The notes: generated from the letters alone by a model not told the origin. A DNA stretch of 64,000 nt from Piliocolobus tephrosceles (GCF_002776525.5 NC_045441.1:125495610-125559609); one strand, 5' to 3'; positions 34,476 to 44,880 are shown, counted from the first letter of the stretch. Translations and numbers: made by a program.

Positions 34476-35804
34476 GAGACCACCACACAAAATACACAGG
34501 TTTCAATTTATTTGAAATGCTTAGAAAAGGAGAATCTATAAGGACAGAAGTATATTGGTAGTTGTCTTGGTCTGGGCATAGAAATAAGAATTAATTGTAA
34601 ATGGGCACAAAGGATTTTATGTGATGAAAACATTTGAAAACTGGATTATTGGACCTAGTGAATTTACTAAAACACATTGAACTATACATTTAAAATTGGG
34701 TAATTTATGGTATTAATAAGGTTGTTAAACAAGAAGTAAATGAAGTAAACACTCAGAATAAAAGGCAGAGATTTTCAGATTGCATAAAAAAGACATAATT
34801 TATTTTGTGTAAAAGAAACACTATATTAAAGGCTGAAATAAGTTAAAAGTGAAAGAATGGAAATATATACTATTAAAACAATCATGAGCAGAAGCTGGAG
34901 TAACTATATTAATATCAGACTAAGTAGATTCCAAACCAAGTGACACGAAAGAATTAGAGGATTACTTCATGATGATAAAAGGGTAAATTCATCAGGAGAA
35001 TATAAACAGACTTAAGGTGCATGCATTTAATAAACTAGCTTCAAAAATTTATAAGCCAGAAGTAGAACTGAAAAAAGAAATAGAAAAATTTGTAAATAGA
35101 GTTACAGATTTCAACCCTCATCATTTTAATATTTGGTAGAACCAGTAAACAAAAGCCAACCTGATCTAATGGATATTTACAGAAAACTTCCTGAACAGCA
35201 GACAAACATACATTATTTGAAAGTAAACTTGGAAAATTTATCAAGATAGATCATAAACTGTGGCAAAAATTGAGACTCAGTACATTTACAGTAATTGAAA
35301 TCAGACAAAGTTTTCTGAACACAATGGAATAAGACTAAAAATCAACAGATAGATAAATAGAAAATTCCTAGGCAACTGCAGTATAACCACACACTTTGAA
35401 ATAACCCATGGACGAAGCAAGGTATCAGAAAGAAAATAAAAAGATGTGCAGATGAAAATGAAAACCAAATATATCAACATTTATAGGATAAAGCTGAAGT
35501 GCTTGGAGAGAAATTTATGGTACTAAATGCTTATATTATAAACAAATAAAAGTCTAAAATAAATAAGATTCACTGTGCAGGAGCTTGAAAAAGCAGAACA
35601 AATTAAACTGAGACAAAGAGAAAGATGGAAATGATAAGAAAATAATTACAAAGAATGCAGGCTTGTATGAACATGTAAGAATCACCTCTTGTAATTCATC
35701 ATAATATCATACTTAAAAAAGAAAAAAGTATAGGTACAGAAATAGCATGAGACAAAATTCAAAATTCACTCATAATAAAACCCTCCAAAAAACAGAAATA
35801 GGAG

Positions 35805-36116
35805 GCTGGGCGTGGTGGCTCATGCCTGTAATCCCAGCAGTCTGGGAGGTCAAGGTGGGAAGATCACAAGATCAGGAGATCAAGACCAGCCTGGCCAACA
35901 TAGTGAAACCTCATCTCTCCTAAAAATACAAAAAAATTAGCCAGGCATGGTGGCACATGCCTGTAGTCCCAACTACTCAGGAGACTGAGGCAGGAGAATC
36001 GCTTGAACCCAGGAGGCAAAGGTCGCAGTGAGCTGAGATCGCACTACTGTGCTCCAGACTGGGCGACAGAGCCAGACTCCGTCTCAAAACGAAAAACAAA
36101 TAAACAAACAAAAAAC
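35805..36116 (+). mobile_element. AluS-type Alu in the L1M RT region
   Basis: Complete AluS ending in a degraded A-rich tail with 'aaataaacaaacaaaaaaca'. Perfect 9-base target duplication 'aaataggag' at 35796-35804 and 36117-36125. The L1M reading resumes directly after it. Confidence 0.93.
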
Positions 36117-37030
36117 AAATAGGAGAGAATTTCCTAAAACTGATAAAGGGCATCTATGAAAAAACCTACAGCTAATATTACACTTAATAAAGAATTGAAT
36201 GTTTTACTCCTAAGATCAGGAAAAGGGGAAGGATGTTTGCTCTTACCACTTCTATTCAACATTGTTATAGATATTCTACCAGTATAATAAAGTAGGATAA
36301 AAAAGAATTATACATATTGGAAAGGAAATGAAACTGTCTTTATTCATTGGAAACATAATTATTTATGTACAAAATCCTAAAGATTGTATAATATCTACTA
36401 GAACCAATAAGTTAGCTTAGCAAAGTAGCAAAACAAAGTCAAAATCCAACTGTATTTTATATACTACTGATGAATAATTGGAAAATAGTATTACACAATT
36501 CAGTGCCACTTATAATAACATAGAAATATGAAAAACTGGGAGATAAAATATCAAAAATATGTATACAACCTCTACATTATAAACGAAAAAGTGTTATTGA
36601 CAGAAATTAAAGAAGACATACATAAATGGAGATATAAAATGATGTTAATGAGTCAGGAAACTTAATATTGTTTTTATTTTAATTTCCCCAAATTTACAGA
36701 TTTTTTGCAATCTCAGTAAAAATCCCAGGAGAATTTTACTTAGAAATTAACAAGATGATTCTAAAATGTTTATGAAAATGAAAAGTCTTCGAATAGCCAA
36801 AACAATATTAGGAAACAGCAACAAAATGGAAAACTCATATTAACTGGATTCAAGACTTCCTATATAAGCCTACAGTAACTGACTGTGTGATTGGTGAAAT
36901 ATCGAATAGACCTGAATATCAAATGCCTTTCTTTCAAGTAAAGCCAGTAAAACACAGAATTATAAAATAGAGAAATTAAAGTAATCCTTTTAAAAAGGAG
37001 CCCAATGCTTCAGAAATAAGTAAGTTGATT

Positions 37031-37431
37031 CAGTTGTTTAAATTACAGTTTGATTAATGTAGTAGGAGTTGAGAGAAAAAGTCATACATAGAGTTAAATA
37101 CCCAAACCAGAATGGATTCATGGGAATAGGATATGAAGGGTTGATGAGTTAATAGATACATTGCCAGGCACTGATACGCAAGAATCTATATTATTTACTA
37201 TTTTGAGGATAACACCAAAAGTGTAGAAGTTATATTTTTTTGTTTTGGAAGATTGTTTACTTGGAAAATGTAGAAAGACAGATGCATATAACTTAAGGGT
37301 ATACTATAGATGCTCAACTACATGCGTATAAACGTATCCTTTCTGGAGGGATACAGAAGAAATAACTACAAATGGCTAAAACTCTTAGAAGCATTGGAGT
37401 TGGAAATTACGTTGAACTATTTATATGATGT
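37031..37431. other. Single-copy stretch
   Basis: No gene or repeat recognised after the L1M alignment fades. Confidence 0.4.
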
Positions 37432-37600
37432 TTAATATTTATATATTAAAATTCTAAATAATATTAGAGGATATTATATTGATTCAGTTTTATGTATTTA
37501 TATTTTATATATAAATATTTTATATAAAATATGCATATTTTATATATAAATATTAATTATGTAATATATAATATTAATATATTTTATTCTTATAATAATG
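37432..37600. repeat. AT-rich tract with long palindrome
   Basis: Almost pure A+T. Around 'atgcat' (37531-37536) the flanks are inverted repeats. They are perfect for 13 bases on each side of the axis and extend to about 22 with one slipped base (37511-37557). Confidence 0.85.
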
Positions 37601-38310
37601 AGAAAATAACTCATTAAAACTTGTATCTGGGTCTATCCAGTGCCTAATATAGAGCCAAGCTTAGAAGAGCTACTTAATGAATAGCTGATGTCTTGTTACA
37701 CGTGTAAAATAACTTTAAAGGGGTTAAATAGAATAATAATTTCAAATTAAAACTGTACAAAAAGAATAGAGTGGAAAATGAGTAGGAACAGCAGATTTAA
37801 TGGAAGGAGTTGCTTTAGTTGCACGATCATGGTGATTTTTGTTGTTTTGGTGAAGAGGGTATTACACATAAACAAATTTGTAAGCCCATTTTGTAAATGC
37901 CTCCCTAGGGGCTTTGGTACGCCCATCAGCAAGAGGTGAATCATGCAGAGAACTCCAGGGAAGAAAGCTAAACAGCAATTCACTTTCTTTCTGTGCTTTG
38001 CATTCAGATAGATATGCAAATAGGTTCAGTGAAGTGAACCTGGTTACACTATCACTTTGAAACTCATGTAAATTATTTTAAATGGGCAGAATACAGACCA
38101 GCTCACGAGTTTAATTTATCTCTTTTTTGAATCACGTGGTTTTAGTATCATTTTGAAGTGATGCTGATTAGTTCATTTGAAGGACATGCATAAAGCATAA
38201 AAATATTTGCTTCTTTATGCTTATTTTATATGACACAAGCATATGTCTGTTGTACACATTTTATATAAATTTAAATAAAATATGTGATACCAAACAGTAA
38301 AAAAATTCAT
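37601..38310. other. Single-copy stretch
   Basis: No gene. 37640-37690 has weak similarity to a MIR/L2 tail ('ccagtgcctaatatagagcc'). An octamer 'atgcaaat' occurs at 38014-38021, which is expected by chance in AT-rich DNA. The 90-codon minus frame at 37747-38019 is unrecognised. Confidence 0.4.
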
Positions 38311-38357
38311 ATGTGTGTATATATATATATATACATATATATGTGTGTATGTGATCG

Positions 38358-38406
<49 letters not shown>
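38311..38406. repeat. (TG/TA)n then (TATC)11 microsatellite
   Basis: A TG/TA compound tract (about 38314-38352) is followed by 'gatcgatc' and an uninterrupted TATC run from 38361 to 38406 (about 11.5 units). A pure tetranucleotide run of this length is probably polymorphic. Confidence 0.95.
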
Positions 38407-39042
38407 ATTAATCATCTCCTGGTTTTCCTAGAGAAGAATAACCCATTCAACCTTTGGGCCTAACACAAGAATCTCATTTACTTATCAATACATTTATTCA
38501 TTGTTTTATTCATTCTTCTACGTCCTAGGTGTCATGGGTTTAAGAAAAATCAAAATAAAGGAAAATAAAGTTTTCCAACATTACCCAACTGGTGGCTTCT
38601 TAACTGTTTCTGAAGTCAGTTCTAGCTGCCACCCACTAAACTTATAGCTAATTAGATCTAAGAAAGACAGTTAATGGATTGGTGAGTTGTGACTCATATC
38701 AAAATCCAGAATCTTTCTCCATGTTTTCCCAGAGCTAATAGGTTGGCGCAAAAGTTAATAGCTTAGATAATCATAAAGTGAGTTATAATTCTTCAAAATA
38801 ATATCACTGAAACTGTAAAGGAAGAGAAAGAAGAAAGAAGAAAGAGGTACATTGTCTCTTTTCCAAAAGACATAACTGAAGCTTTGGTATCTGTCTCTTA
38901 ATCTATGATTCCATAGTCTCTTTTGGCCTTAATTTTTCTAATACACAAAATGATGACTAGGATTAGAAACAAGAATCCTCAGAAGATTGTTGTCAGGATC
39001 AAAGGAGTGATAGGAAGCTAGAGAAGCTAAGTACACCACCAT
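38407..39042. other. Single-copy stretch
   Basis: No gene. A purine patch '(gaaga)n' lies at 38821-38846. Confidence 0.4.
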
Positions 39043-39233
39043 ATCTCAAAGTATGTTACTCAAAACATACTTATTACTCAAAGCATGACCCTTGTTTCAG
39101 CAGCAGTGGCATCACCTAGAGCTTTTAGAAGTTGCAGAGCTTAGGCACACTGCAAACAGATTGAATTAGAATCTGCATTTTATAGAAATCCTCCAGGTAT
39201 TTTATATGTCCATAAACATTTGAGAAGCATAGG
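39043..39233 (+). mobile_element. MER5A-type hAT-Charlie MITE
   Basis: 'tctcaaagtatgtt' at the left and 'acatttgagaagcatagg' at the right. Inside are 'cagcagtggcatcacctaga', 'attagaatctgcattttata' and 'gaaatcctccaggtatttta', the MER5A order. The extreme TIR bases are lost. Confidence 0.8.
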
Positions 39234-39654
39234 ATTTAAAAATAGACTTGCTTGAGAAAGAGGATTTTTTGAGGAAATGGACCAGCCAAAGTTCATCCAG
39301 AAGTGACACACTGTCCTATATCATGGGGACACCTGCAGAGATTTGGAAAAAGTTGCAGGATAGAGGCAGGTTTATGTTCTCAGACAGGGATCTTGCCTCC
39401 TTATCTACCTTCTTCAAATACAAATACAAGCTAGAGCTCAGGCAATTACCAGGGTTTAGACACCAACTGCAAAGAGTTGTCTGAGCCCTAGCTGATGGTA
39501 CCTGGTGACTTTCTGAGAAATTAATTTCAGGTTATTGGAAGACATGGGACACTGGTAACATGACAGGTTAATTTGGATACAACCAGCTCTTACCGGAAAT
39601 GGGAAACTCCCTTTCTCATGACCTTGAAGAGGCTTTCTTTGGACAATCCTATGA
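39234..39654. other. Single-copy stretch with a 78-codon frame
   Basis: The frame at 39248-39484 has a mixed hydrophilic composition and no recognised motif or splice context. I do not call it a gene. Confidence 0.35.
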
Positions 39655-39765
39655 GTGTCTCCCCATATATTAAATGAGATAGGCCCATGTATTATGTATT
39701 ACACTGTGTTACAGTGCCTGCCCCATGGTAGATCTCCATAAATAATCACTATCATTTTTATTTAT
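39655..39765 (+). mobile_element. MIR SINE 3' part
   Basis: 'aaatgagataggcccatgta', 'cagtgcctgccccatggtag' and 'atctccataaataatcacta' follow the MIR tail order. Confidence 0.55.
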
Positions 39766-39834
39766 ATCGACATAAAAACAAATGTTGGCAGTCATCATTG
39801 ACTTATAGTTTGCCCAGACTCAAGCAAATCACCT

Positions 39835-40236
39835 TGTTATGTGCTGAATTTTGTTCCTTTTCCCACTAAATTCATATGTTGATACATTAACCCTTAATGT
39901 GACAGTATAGGTATAGTGAGACAGAGCCTGTGAGGAGGTGATGAAGATTAAATGAGGTGATAAGAGTGGGTCCCTAATTAGAAAAGGCCGGTGGCTTTAT
40001 AAGAGCAGGAAGAGACACCAAAGCTTCTCTTTAAGGACACTGAGAAAGACTGTGTGAGCACACAGCAAAAAGGTAGCCATCTACAAGCCAGGAAGAGAGC
40101 CCTCATCAAAAATTGACCATGAGGGCACCCTGATCTTAGACTTTTGGTCCTCAGAACTGTGCAAAATACATTTCTGTTGTTTAAATCACCCTTTCTATGG
40201 TACTATAGAACCCCTTCTATAGCCTGAGCTAATACA
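39835..40236 (+). mobile_element. MLT1-type MaLR solo LTR
   Basis: A near-complete LTR: 'tgttatgtgctgaattttgt', 'aattcatatgttgatacatt', 'gaggaggtgatgaagattaa', 'ggctttataagagcaggaag', 'ctacaagccaggaagagagc', 'ttgatcttggactt'-type text ('cctgatcttagacttttggt'), 'ctcagaactgtgcaaaatac' and 'gcctgagctaataca'. It runs TG to CA. The promoter-like 'tttataag' and 'aaatacatt' polyadenylation signals are degraded. Confidence 0.85.
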
Positions 40237-40290
40237 CTCCTTTATTTTCACCATGTTTGTTCATGTTTAGCCACTGCTCCCTCAACCTGT

Positions 40291-40618
40291 ATGTGTAAGT
40301 TGATTTTTTTTTCACCAAATTACAGAACTATGCTTTTTTTCCTGTTAAGTTTTGTCTATTATGATCAACAGAATTCAAATCAAAGCAGTCTCTTCTTCTA
40401 TTTTATAATAAGTTATTGTGCACTAGATTTTTGCTCATACTACTACAATCCGTTGTGTTTGCTACCCATCAGCCCAACTGTTTTCTCTCTCACCATTCTC
40501 TTCCTTCTACTTTGTTTTTTTTTTTGGGCTGTGTGCTCATTAGTTTATCAAGAGATCCCTGTTGTCAAAAGGAAAAAGAAGAATGGTGTGAAAGTCACTG
40601 GAAAAGTTGGAGATAGAG
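40291..40618. other. T-rich single-copy stretch under a 129-codon frame
   Basis: A plus frame at 40291-40680 encodes a Phe/Leu/Tyr-rich string typical of T-rich DNA. There is no family motif, so I treat it as chance. Confidence 0.4.
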
Positions 40619-40742
40619 CAGTGGTTCTCAACTATGTATTTGCTGATATCTGGTTCATATCCAAAGACATTATCATGTAACTTCACATGGGTGCTGTCTG
40701 AGGATTGGGAGTTTTAAAAGATTCCCAGGAGATTCTAAGCAG
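40619..40742. mobile_element. hAT-Charlie-like element, one TIR
   Basis: It begins with a perfect 'cagtggttctcaac' terminal repeat and contains 'gattgggagttttaaaagat' and 'tcccaggagattctaagcag' typical of this group. The right TIR has been lost. Confidence 0.6.
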
Positions 40743-40952
40743 TCAATTGAGACAATTCATTGTAATTTTTAGCCAGAATGATTATAACTCAAACTGGTGA
40801 GATTATGTGCATACATGCCTGGTGGGGACTGCCTTATGGAAAGGTTTGAAAATGCTAACCAGGCTAACAGTTTTGGGCTGTCCATAGAGTCTTTCTGAGT
40901 GTTGTATAATCATGTGTAAATTGGGACCATCCTACCACTGTATCAGCTGAAT

Positions 40953-42131
40953 TATGGTCCTGCACTGCATAACAGTGTTGAAGTAAGTGACAGGCCACAT
41001 TTATAACAAGGTGCCCTAAGATTATAAGGGAGCTGAAAAATTCCTATCACGTAGTGATGTTATAGCCGTCCTAACATCATAGTGCAACACGTTACTCATG
41101 TGTTTGTGGTGATGCTGGTGTAAACAAAGCTACTGTACTGCCAGTCATATAAAAGTCTAGCAATATAATTATGTACGGCAATACACAATACTTGATAAAC
41201 AACTTTTGCTGCTTTATGTATTTACTATGCTACATTTTAAAATGTCATCTTATACTGTACTTCTATTTATATTTAAAAAGTGTTAACTGTAAAACAGCCT
41301 CAGGTGGGTCCTTCAGGAGGGATTCCAGAAGAAGGCATTGTTATCATAGGAGGTGACAGCTCCCTGTGTGTTATTGTCCTTGAAGACCTTCCAGTGGGAC
41401 AAGATGTTGAGGTGGAAGACAGTGATATTGATGATCCTGACCCTGTGTAGACCTACGCTAATGTGTGTGTTTGTGTCTGTTTTATTTTTTTTTTAAGTTT
41501 TAAGAGTAAAATAATTAAAAGAAAAAAAATTTAAAAATAAAAAAAGCTTATAGAATACAGATATAAAGAAAAAAATATTTTTGTGTGCCTGTACAATGTG
41601 TTTGTGTTTTCAACTATTACTAAAAAAGAGTCGAAATGATAAATTAAAAAAAGTTTGTAAAGTAAAAACATTACAGTAACCTATGGTTAATTTATTATAG
41701 AAAGAACAACATTTTTATATAAATTTAATGTAGCCTACTTATACAGTGTTTATAGGATCTACAGTAGTGTACAGTAATGTTCTAGGCCTTCACATTCATT
41801 CAACACTCGCCACCCAGAGCAGCTTTCAGTCCTGTAAGCTGTATTCATGGTAAGTGTCCTATACAAGTGTACCATTTTTTTATACTGTGTTTTTACTTTA
41901 CCTTTTCTATGTTTAGATACACAAATACTTTCCATGTGTTACAATTGCCTACAGTACTCAGTATACATACATAGTACTCAGTATACTATAACGCTGTACA
42001 GGTGCTAGGCGCAATGGGCTATACCAAATAGCTTAGACATGAGCAGGCTGTATGGTTTGCGAAAGTATACTCTATGAGGTTCACACAACGATGCAGAATG
42101 CATCCCCATTTTTAAGTGATACATGACTGTA
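40953..42131. mobile_element. Ricksha-like non-autonomous DNA transposon
   Basis: The left end 'tgcactgcataacagtgttg' and 'ccctaagattataaggg', and the right end 'acacaacgatgcagaatgca' and 'atttttaagtgatacatgac', match the diverged long inverted repeats of a mammalian non-autonomous element. I recall it as Ricksha (MULE-MuDR group). Its interior carries text unrelated to the ends, including the ORF-like tail at 41298-41450. After that come A/T-rich 3' UTR-like DNA and 'ctacagtagtgtacagtaat' and 'acaattgcctacagtactca' blocks. No clear 9-base target duplication was found. The name is from memory. Confidence 0.65.
41298..41450 (+). pseudogene. Coding-like tail carried inside the DNA transposon
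   Basis: An open frame from 'cctcaggtgggtccttcagg' to a TAG at 41448-41450 reads PQVGPSGGIPEEGIVIIGGD, continues SSLCVIVLEDLPVGQ and ends in an acidic DVEVEDSDIDDPDPV. It has the look of the C-terminus of a real acidic nuclear protein followed by a 3' UTR. My memory of the family consensus is that other copies have the same frame, so it was captured once and spread with the element. The source gene is not identified. It is not expected to be expressed here. Confidence 0.5.
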
Positions 42132-42237
42132 CTAGGTTTACTATTCACAAAAGAGGCCAGCCGGTCAGGAAAGAAAGAGCCAAGTCTTTTTGAAGAGTTC
42201 TCTTGGAGAAGTGCAGAGTGGCCTTCTCATCCACATC

Positions 42238-42430
42238 ATTAATTAATTTTTTCATTCGGCAAACACTAACTGAGCATTTAGTGCCAGGTGCTGGTTATAT
42301 AGTAGCAAAAACTTTACCCACAACAAAGTTTATCATCTATTAGAAAATACAAATATTAAATAAATAATCAAAGAAATAAATGTATACCTAAAATATAAGG
42401 CCTGTGAAGGAAAGTTCATGGTGTTACGCA
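42238..42430 (-). mobile_element. L2 LINE 3' end, antisense
   Basis: 'tttcattcggcaaacactaa', 'ctgagcatttagtgccaggt', 'gctggttatatagtagcaaa' and 'cacaacaaagtttatcatct' follow the inverted L2 tail. Confidence 0.75.
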
Positions 42431-43760
42431 AGAGTAGAAGGAGTCTTGATTTGGCTGATAGGCATTTCAGGAAGGCAATCCAATGTCTCTGGGAAGCTAG
42501 AACTTCCCTGTGGCTCAGAGTAGAGAAGTTCTCTAGTCTCTAGTGTCTCCTGGAGGTTTAGGGTATCATCAGAACATATAAGCCAGGATATGGGGCTCCT
42601 GGAGGGGGTGGGCTGACCAAGTTTTTCTCCCACTCCCACCCAAATGCAGTTTCTTCTGCCCTCTGTTTCAGACTCTCAAATCAACCCATTATTACACCCC
42701 CACCTTCCCATTCCACCATCACTGCCTGCCCCTCACCCTCCCTCCTCATCCTTTTTCCTTGCTAAAGTTTTAGCATGGCTTTTCTTTCTGACTGTTACCA
42801 TAGATCCTGACCCAGAAGGCTCATCTACTTTGTTTGGTTATACTGGAATATTAATTGTGTAGTTTCAAACAGAAAAAAATTCTCTATTTTTTAAATACTG
42901 AGATACTTGTCAATTTAAAAGAGGTTCTCAGAAATGTGTGATAAAGAGGAAAAGGGAGGGTGTATTGTGTAGACTAAGATGATACACAAACACATCTGGG
43001 GAAACAGGAGGAATGCTTTGCCATAATAGTCAGCTGCTCTCTGTGTGCCGCAAGGTTTGTGTGCTTCTTGGAGAAAGTATTGGGAAGAAAGAAGGCAAGT
43101 ACATTTATATTTTGAGAGAGGTAGTTAATCTTGTCAGTTTCACACATATTACTCATTGCTTTTGAATTAGTTTGAGATGATGTTTTTATCTCAATAAGGA
43201 TAATTTTGGTGATTTACTGTTAACATATAGGACAATCAAAATAAAAAGATAAAAGACTAGATAATCCCATTACCCTTAAATAGTCAGTTATAAACTTTAG
43301 GTACTTTTACCGTAGAGATATTAAACAACTTGTAGAGAAGCTCTTTGAAGTAATTTCATCTTAAATCAGACTACTGTCAAAATAGCTATCTTTTCCGTGC
43401 GTTAACATCTAACCTACTTTTATCTTTATATTTAAGATGGATTTCTTATAGGTAGGTGGCATTATCTTCTTATTAAGTTATTTAACTGTTAACTATTAAC
43501 TTTTGTTTTTATTTAAGTTCAGGAACTTTGCCAATCTCTTATTAACTCTTCAGTTGATATGAGGTAAGTCTTAAGTAAATATTCAAATTTTATCTAAGAT
43601 TTTTTCACTTAATAGTGCAGTTGTGAGTTCAGAGAAGACACTGGATAAGGATGAGAGGTGATTGATAAAGGGGCCACATGTGGAAGAATATTTTTTTCTA
43701 TTCAAATATATAAAATTTTACCTCTTTAGAGATTTTTTTAGTTTATTTTCTGCATTTTTA
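42431..43760. other. Single-copy stretch
   Basis: No gene recognised. Slightly GC-rich at 42460-42800 with short frames on both strands (42424-42639 minus, 42644-42862 plus). The pyrimidine-rich text 'cttcccattccaccatcact' explains the proline-rich translation. Confidence 0.45.
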
Positions 43761-43766
43761 AAAACT

Positions 43767-43890
43767 TTTAATTGATTATTTTAATGGACACACTGTAATT
43801 GTACATATTTATGGGATACAACTTGATATCTTGATATATGTTGTGTGATGATCAAATAAGGTCGTGTATTCATCACTTCATGCACTTATA
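43767..43890 (-). mobile_element. L1 3' UTR fragment, antisense
   Basis: 'attgtacatatttatgggat' and 'acaacttgatatcttgatat' with 'gtgtattcatcacttcatgc' match an inverted L1MA/L1PB-type 3' UTR. It abuts a sense L1 piece at about 43890. Confidence 0.65.
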
Positions 43891-44225
43891 TGAAGACACC
43901 AAAAGCAATTGGGACAAAAGCAAAATTGGCAAATGCGATTTAATTAAACTAAAGAGCTTCTACACAGCAAAAGAAACTATCAACAGAGCAAATAGACAAC
44001 CTACAGAATGGGATAAAATTTTTGCAAACTATTCATCCAATAAAGGTCTACTATCCAGCGGGAGGGATCACAGATAATAATTTATGAGTACTAGGTTTAA
44101 TACCTGGGTGATGAAATAATTTGTACAACAAACCCCCATGACACGAGTTTACCTGTATAACAAATCTGCACATGCACCCCTGAACTTAGAAGTTAAAAAA
44201 AAAAAAGAAAAAGAAAAAGAAAAAA
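43891..44225 (+). mobile_element. Internally deleted primate L1
   Basis: An ORF2 segment ('gacaccaaaagcaattggga', 'aaactaaagagcttctacac', 'agcaaaagaaactatcaaca', 'ggtctactatccag') joins at about 44057 directly to the 3' UTR ('gggagggatcacagataata', 'tttaatacctgggtgatgaa', 'gtacaacaaacccccatgac'). An A-rich tail with AAAAAG units follows. Roughly 1 kb of ORF2 C-terminus is missing between the two, in the same orientation. Confidence 0.85.
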
Positions 44226-44329
44226 AGAAAAAAACGGTTTAGGCATTCAAAAAACTAATAGGTATTTTAAAAATGTAAGTAATAATAGAAATTGGTAGGT
44301 ACCAAACACTTACATTTCACAAAGCATAT
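44226..44329. other. Junction to single-copy DNA
   Basis: Possible decayed MIR text around 44305-44345 ('ttacatttcacaaagcatat'). Otherwise nothing. Confidence 0.3.
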
Positions 44330-44880
44330 GTGGATGTGTATTACTCCATTTAAAGAACAAAGCCCGGCGTGGGGAGACACTCACATAATGGAAACACCGG
44401 AACTCTGAGATTGATTTCCAGACTCACAAAGCTCCCTAATGGCCAACCTAGGACCCACTCAGACTTGGGACTGTTTAGCTCCACGTCTTACAGTCTTTAT
44501 ATCTGTCACAGATAAGAATCAGACCGTGACAGACACAAATCATGTGACGCGGTGTCTCTCTCTCTCTCTCACCCATTGATCCCCCGCAGTTGTAGATGTG
44601 ATTCTCCTTCCTAGTAAAAGAAACTTGCAATCAGAGTATGTCTCCACTAGGGGGCCGAACTCCGAATTCGCCGTTCTGCTGTAGAGCCCCGGTAGACAAC
44701 GCCATTAATCGCTCCAGGCTCTCTTTCATCACCTGATTCAAACGCTAAAGCCCTGGGCATAGAGTGCAATGAAAAACACTATTAATTCCAAGTGGAAAAA
44801 ATAAAAGTTGTACTTTTCCCTGCTGTCGATGCCTCCTCTGTGAAGTATGTTGTAAACTGTGGCACCCCATAGAGCGTGGT
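44330..44880. promoter_or_regulatory. CpG-containing single-copy block, candidate cis-element
   Basis: Inside an AT-rich desert this block has moderate GC and a dozen or so CpGs ('aagcccggcgtggggagaca', 'gtgacgcggtgtctctctct', 'gaactccgaattcgccgttc', 'agccccggtagacaacgcca', 'tgctgtcgatgcctcctctg'). It is not a repeat I recognise and holds no long open frame. It contains the CTCF-type motif at 44644-44655. Retained CpGs in non-repeat DNA suggest under-methylation or selection. The boundaries are by eye. Confidence 0.5.
44644..44655 (+). promoter_or_regulatory. CTCF site: CTCF-type binding motif
   Basis: The 12-mer 'ccactagggggc' fits the CTCF core CCASYAGRKGGC at every position and is followed by 'cg'. 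Orientation is as read on the + strand. CTCF sites of this quality often act as insulators or loop anchors. Occupancy here is inference. Confidence 0.6.

Larger units (their letters stand above)
33486..34733 (+). mobile_element. 5'-truncated L1M nested inside another L1M
   Basis: It starts in the ORF2 C-terminal third ('gaaattcctacaattctatt', 'aagacaacccaactaacaaa'). It continues through 'aggaagatacgactaataat' and 'gggaaatgtaaattaaaatc', the C-terminal 'accatttcatacccaccgga' and 'gtggcatatcaatggagtag' blocks, and the 3' UTR to 'ttaataaggttgttaaac'. It is flanked by the direct repeat 'aagtaaatg' at 33477-33485 and 34734-34742. Removing it joins the host ORF1/ORF2 junction seamlessly. It contains an AluJ and a purine microsatellite. 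Confidence 0.85.
31600..37030 (+). mobile_element. Long L1M: ORF1 relic, ORF2 N-half and RT region
   Basis: The ORF1 relic (about 31830-32620) contains 'aatatcagtgaacttgatgg' and 'aaagctgacagaatttatca' with 'gcacatcaagaaatgttaaa'. The inter-ORF region follows. After the nested L1 at 33486-34733 the ORF2 start resumes ('aaaaggcagagattttcaga', 'gctggagtaactatattaat', 'tggatatttacagaaaactt', 'gagagaaatttatggtacta'). After the Alu at 35805 the RT region continues ('aaagggcatctatgaaaaaa', 'ctcctaagatcaggaaaagg', 'tcttaccacttctattcaac'). Many stops make it non-functional. Three Alus and one L1 are nested in it. Confidence 0.82.

Noticed and set aside
38014..38021. Octamer 'atgcaaat' as a regulatory site
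   Set aside because: An 8-mer of AT-rich composition is expected by chance in 64 kb and has no supporting context.
38361..38406. Regularly spaced repeats that might suggest a CRISPR array
   Set aside because: Four-base units without spacers in a primate genome: a microsatellite.
38744..38765. 'aggttggcgcaaaagttaat', similar to the MADE1/mariner terminal repeat
   Set aside because: Only about 20 bases match and no second terminal repeat or body follows, so it is too short to call.
40291..40680. 129-codon plus frame with hydrophobic runs
   Set aside because: It is a low-complexity Phe/Leu/Tyr composition from T-rich DNA. It overlaps a hAT-like end and has no domain.
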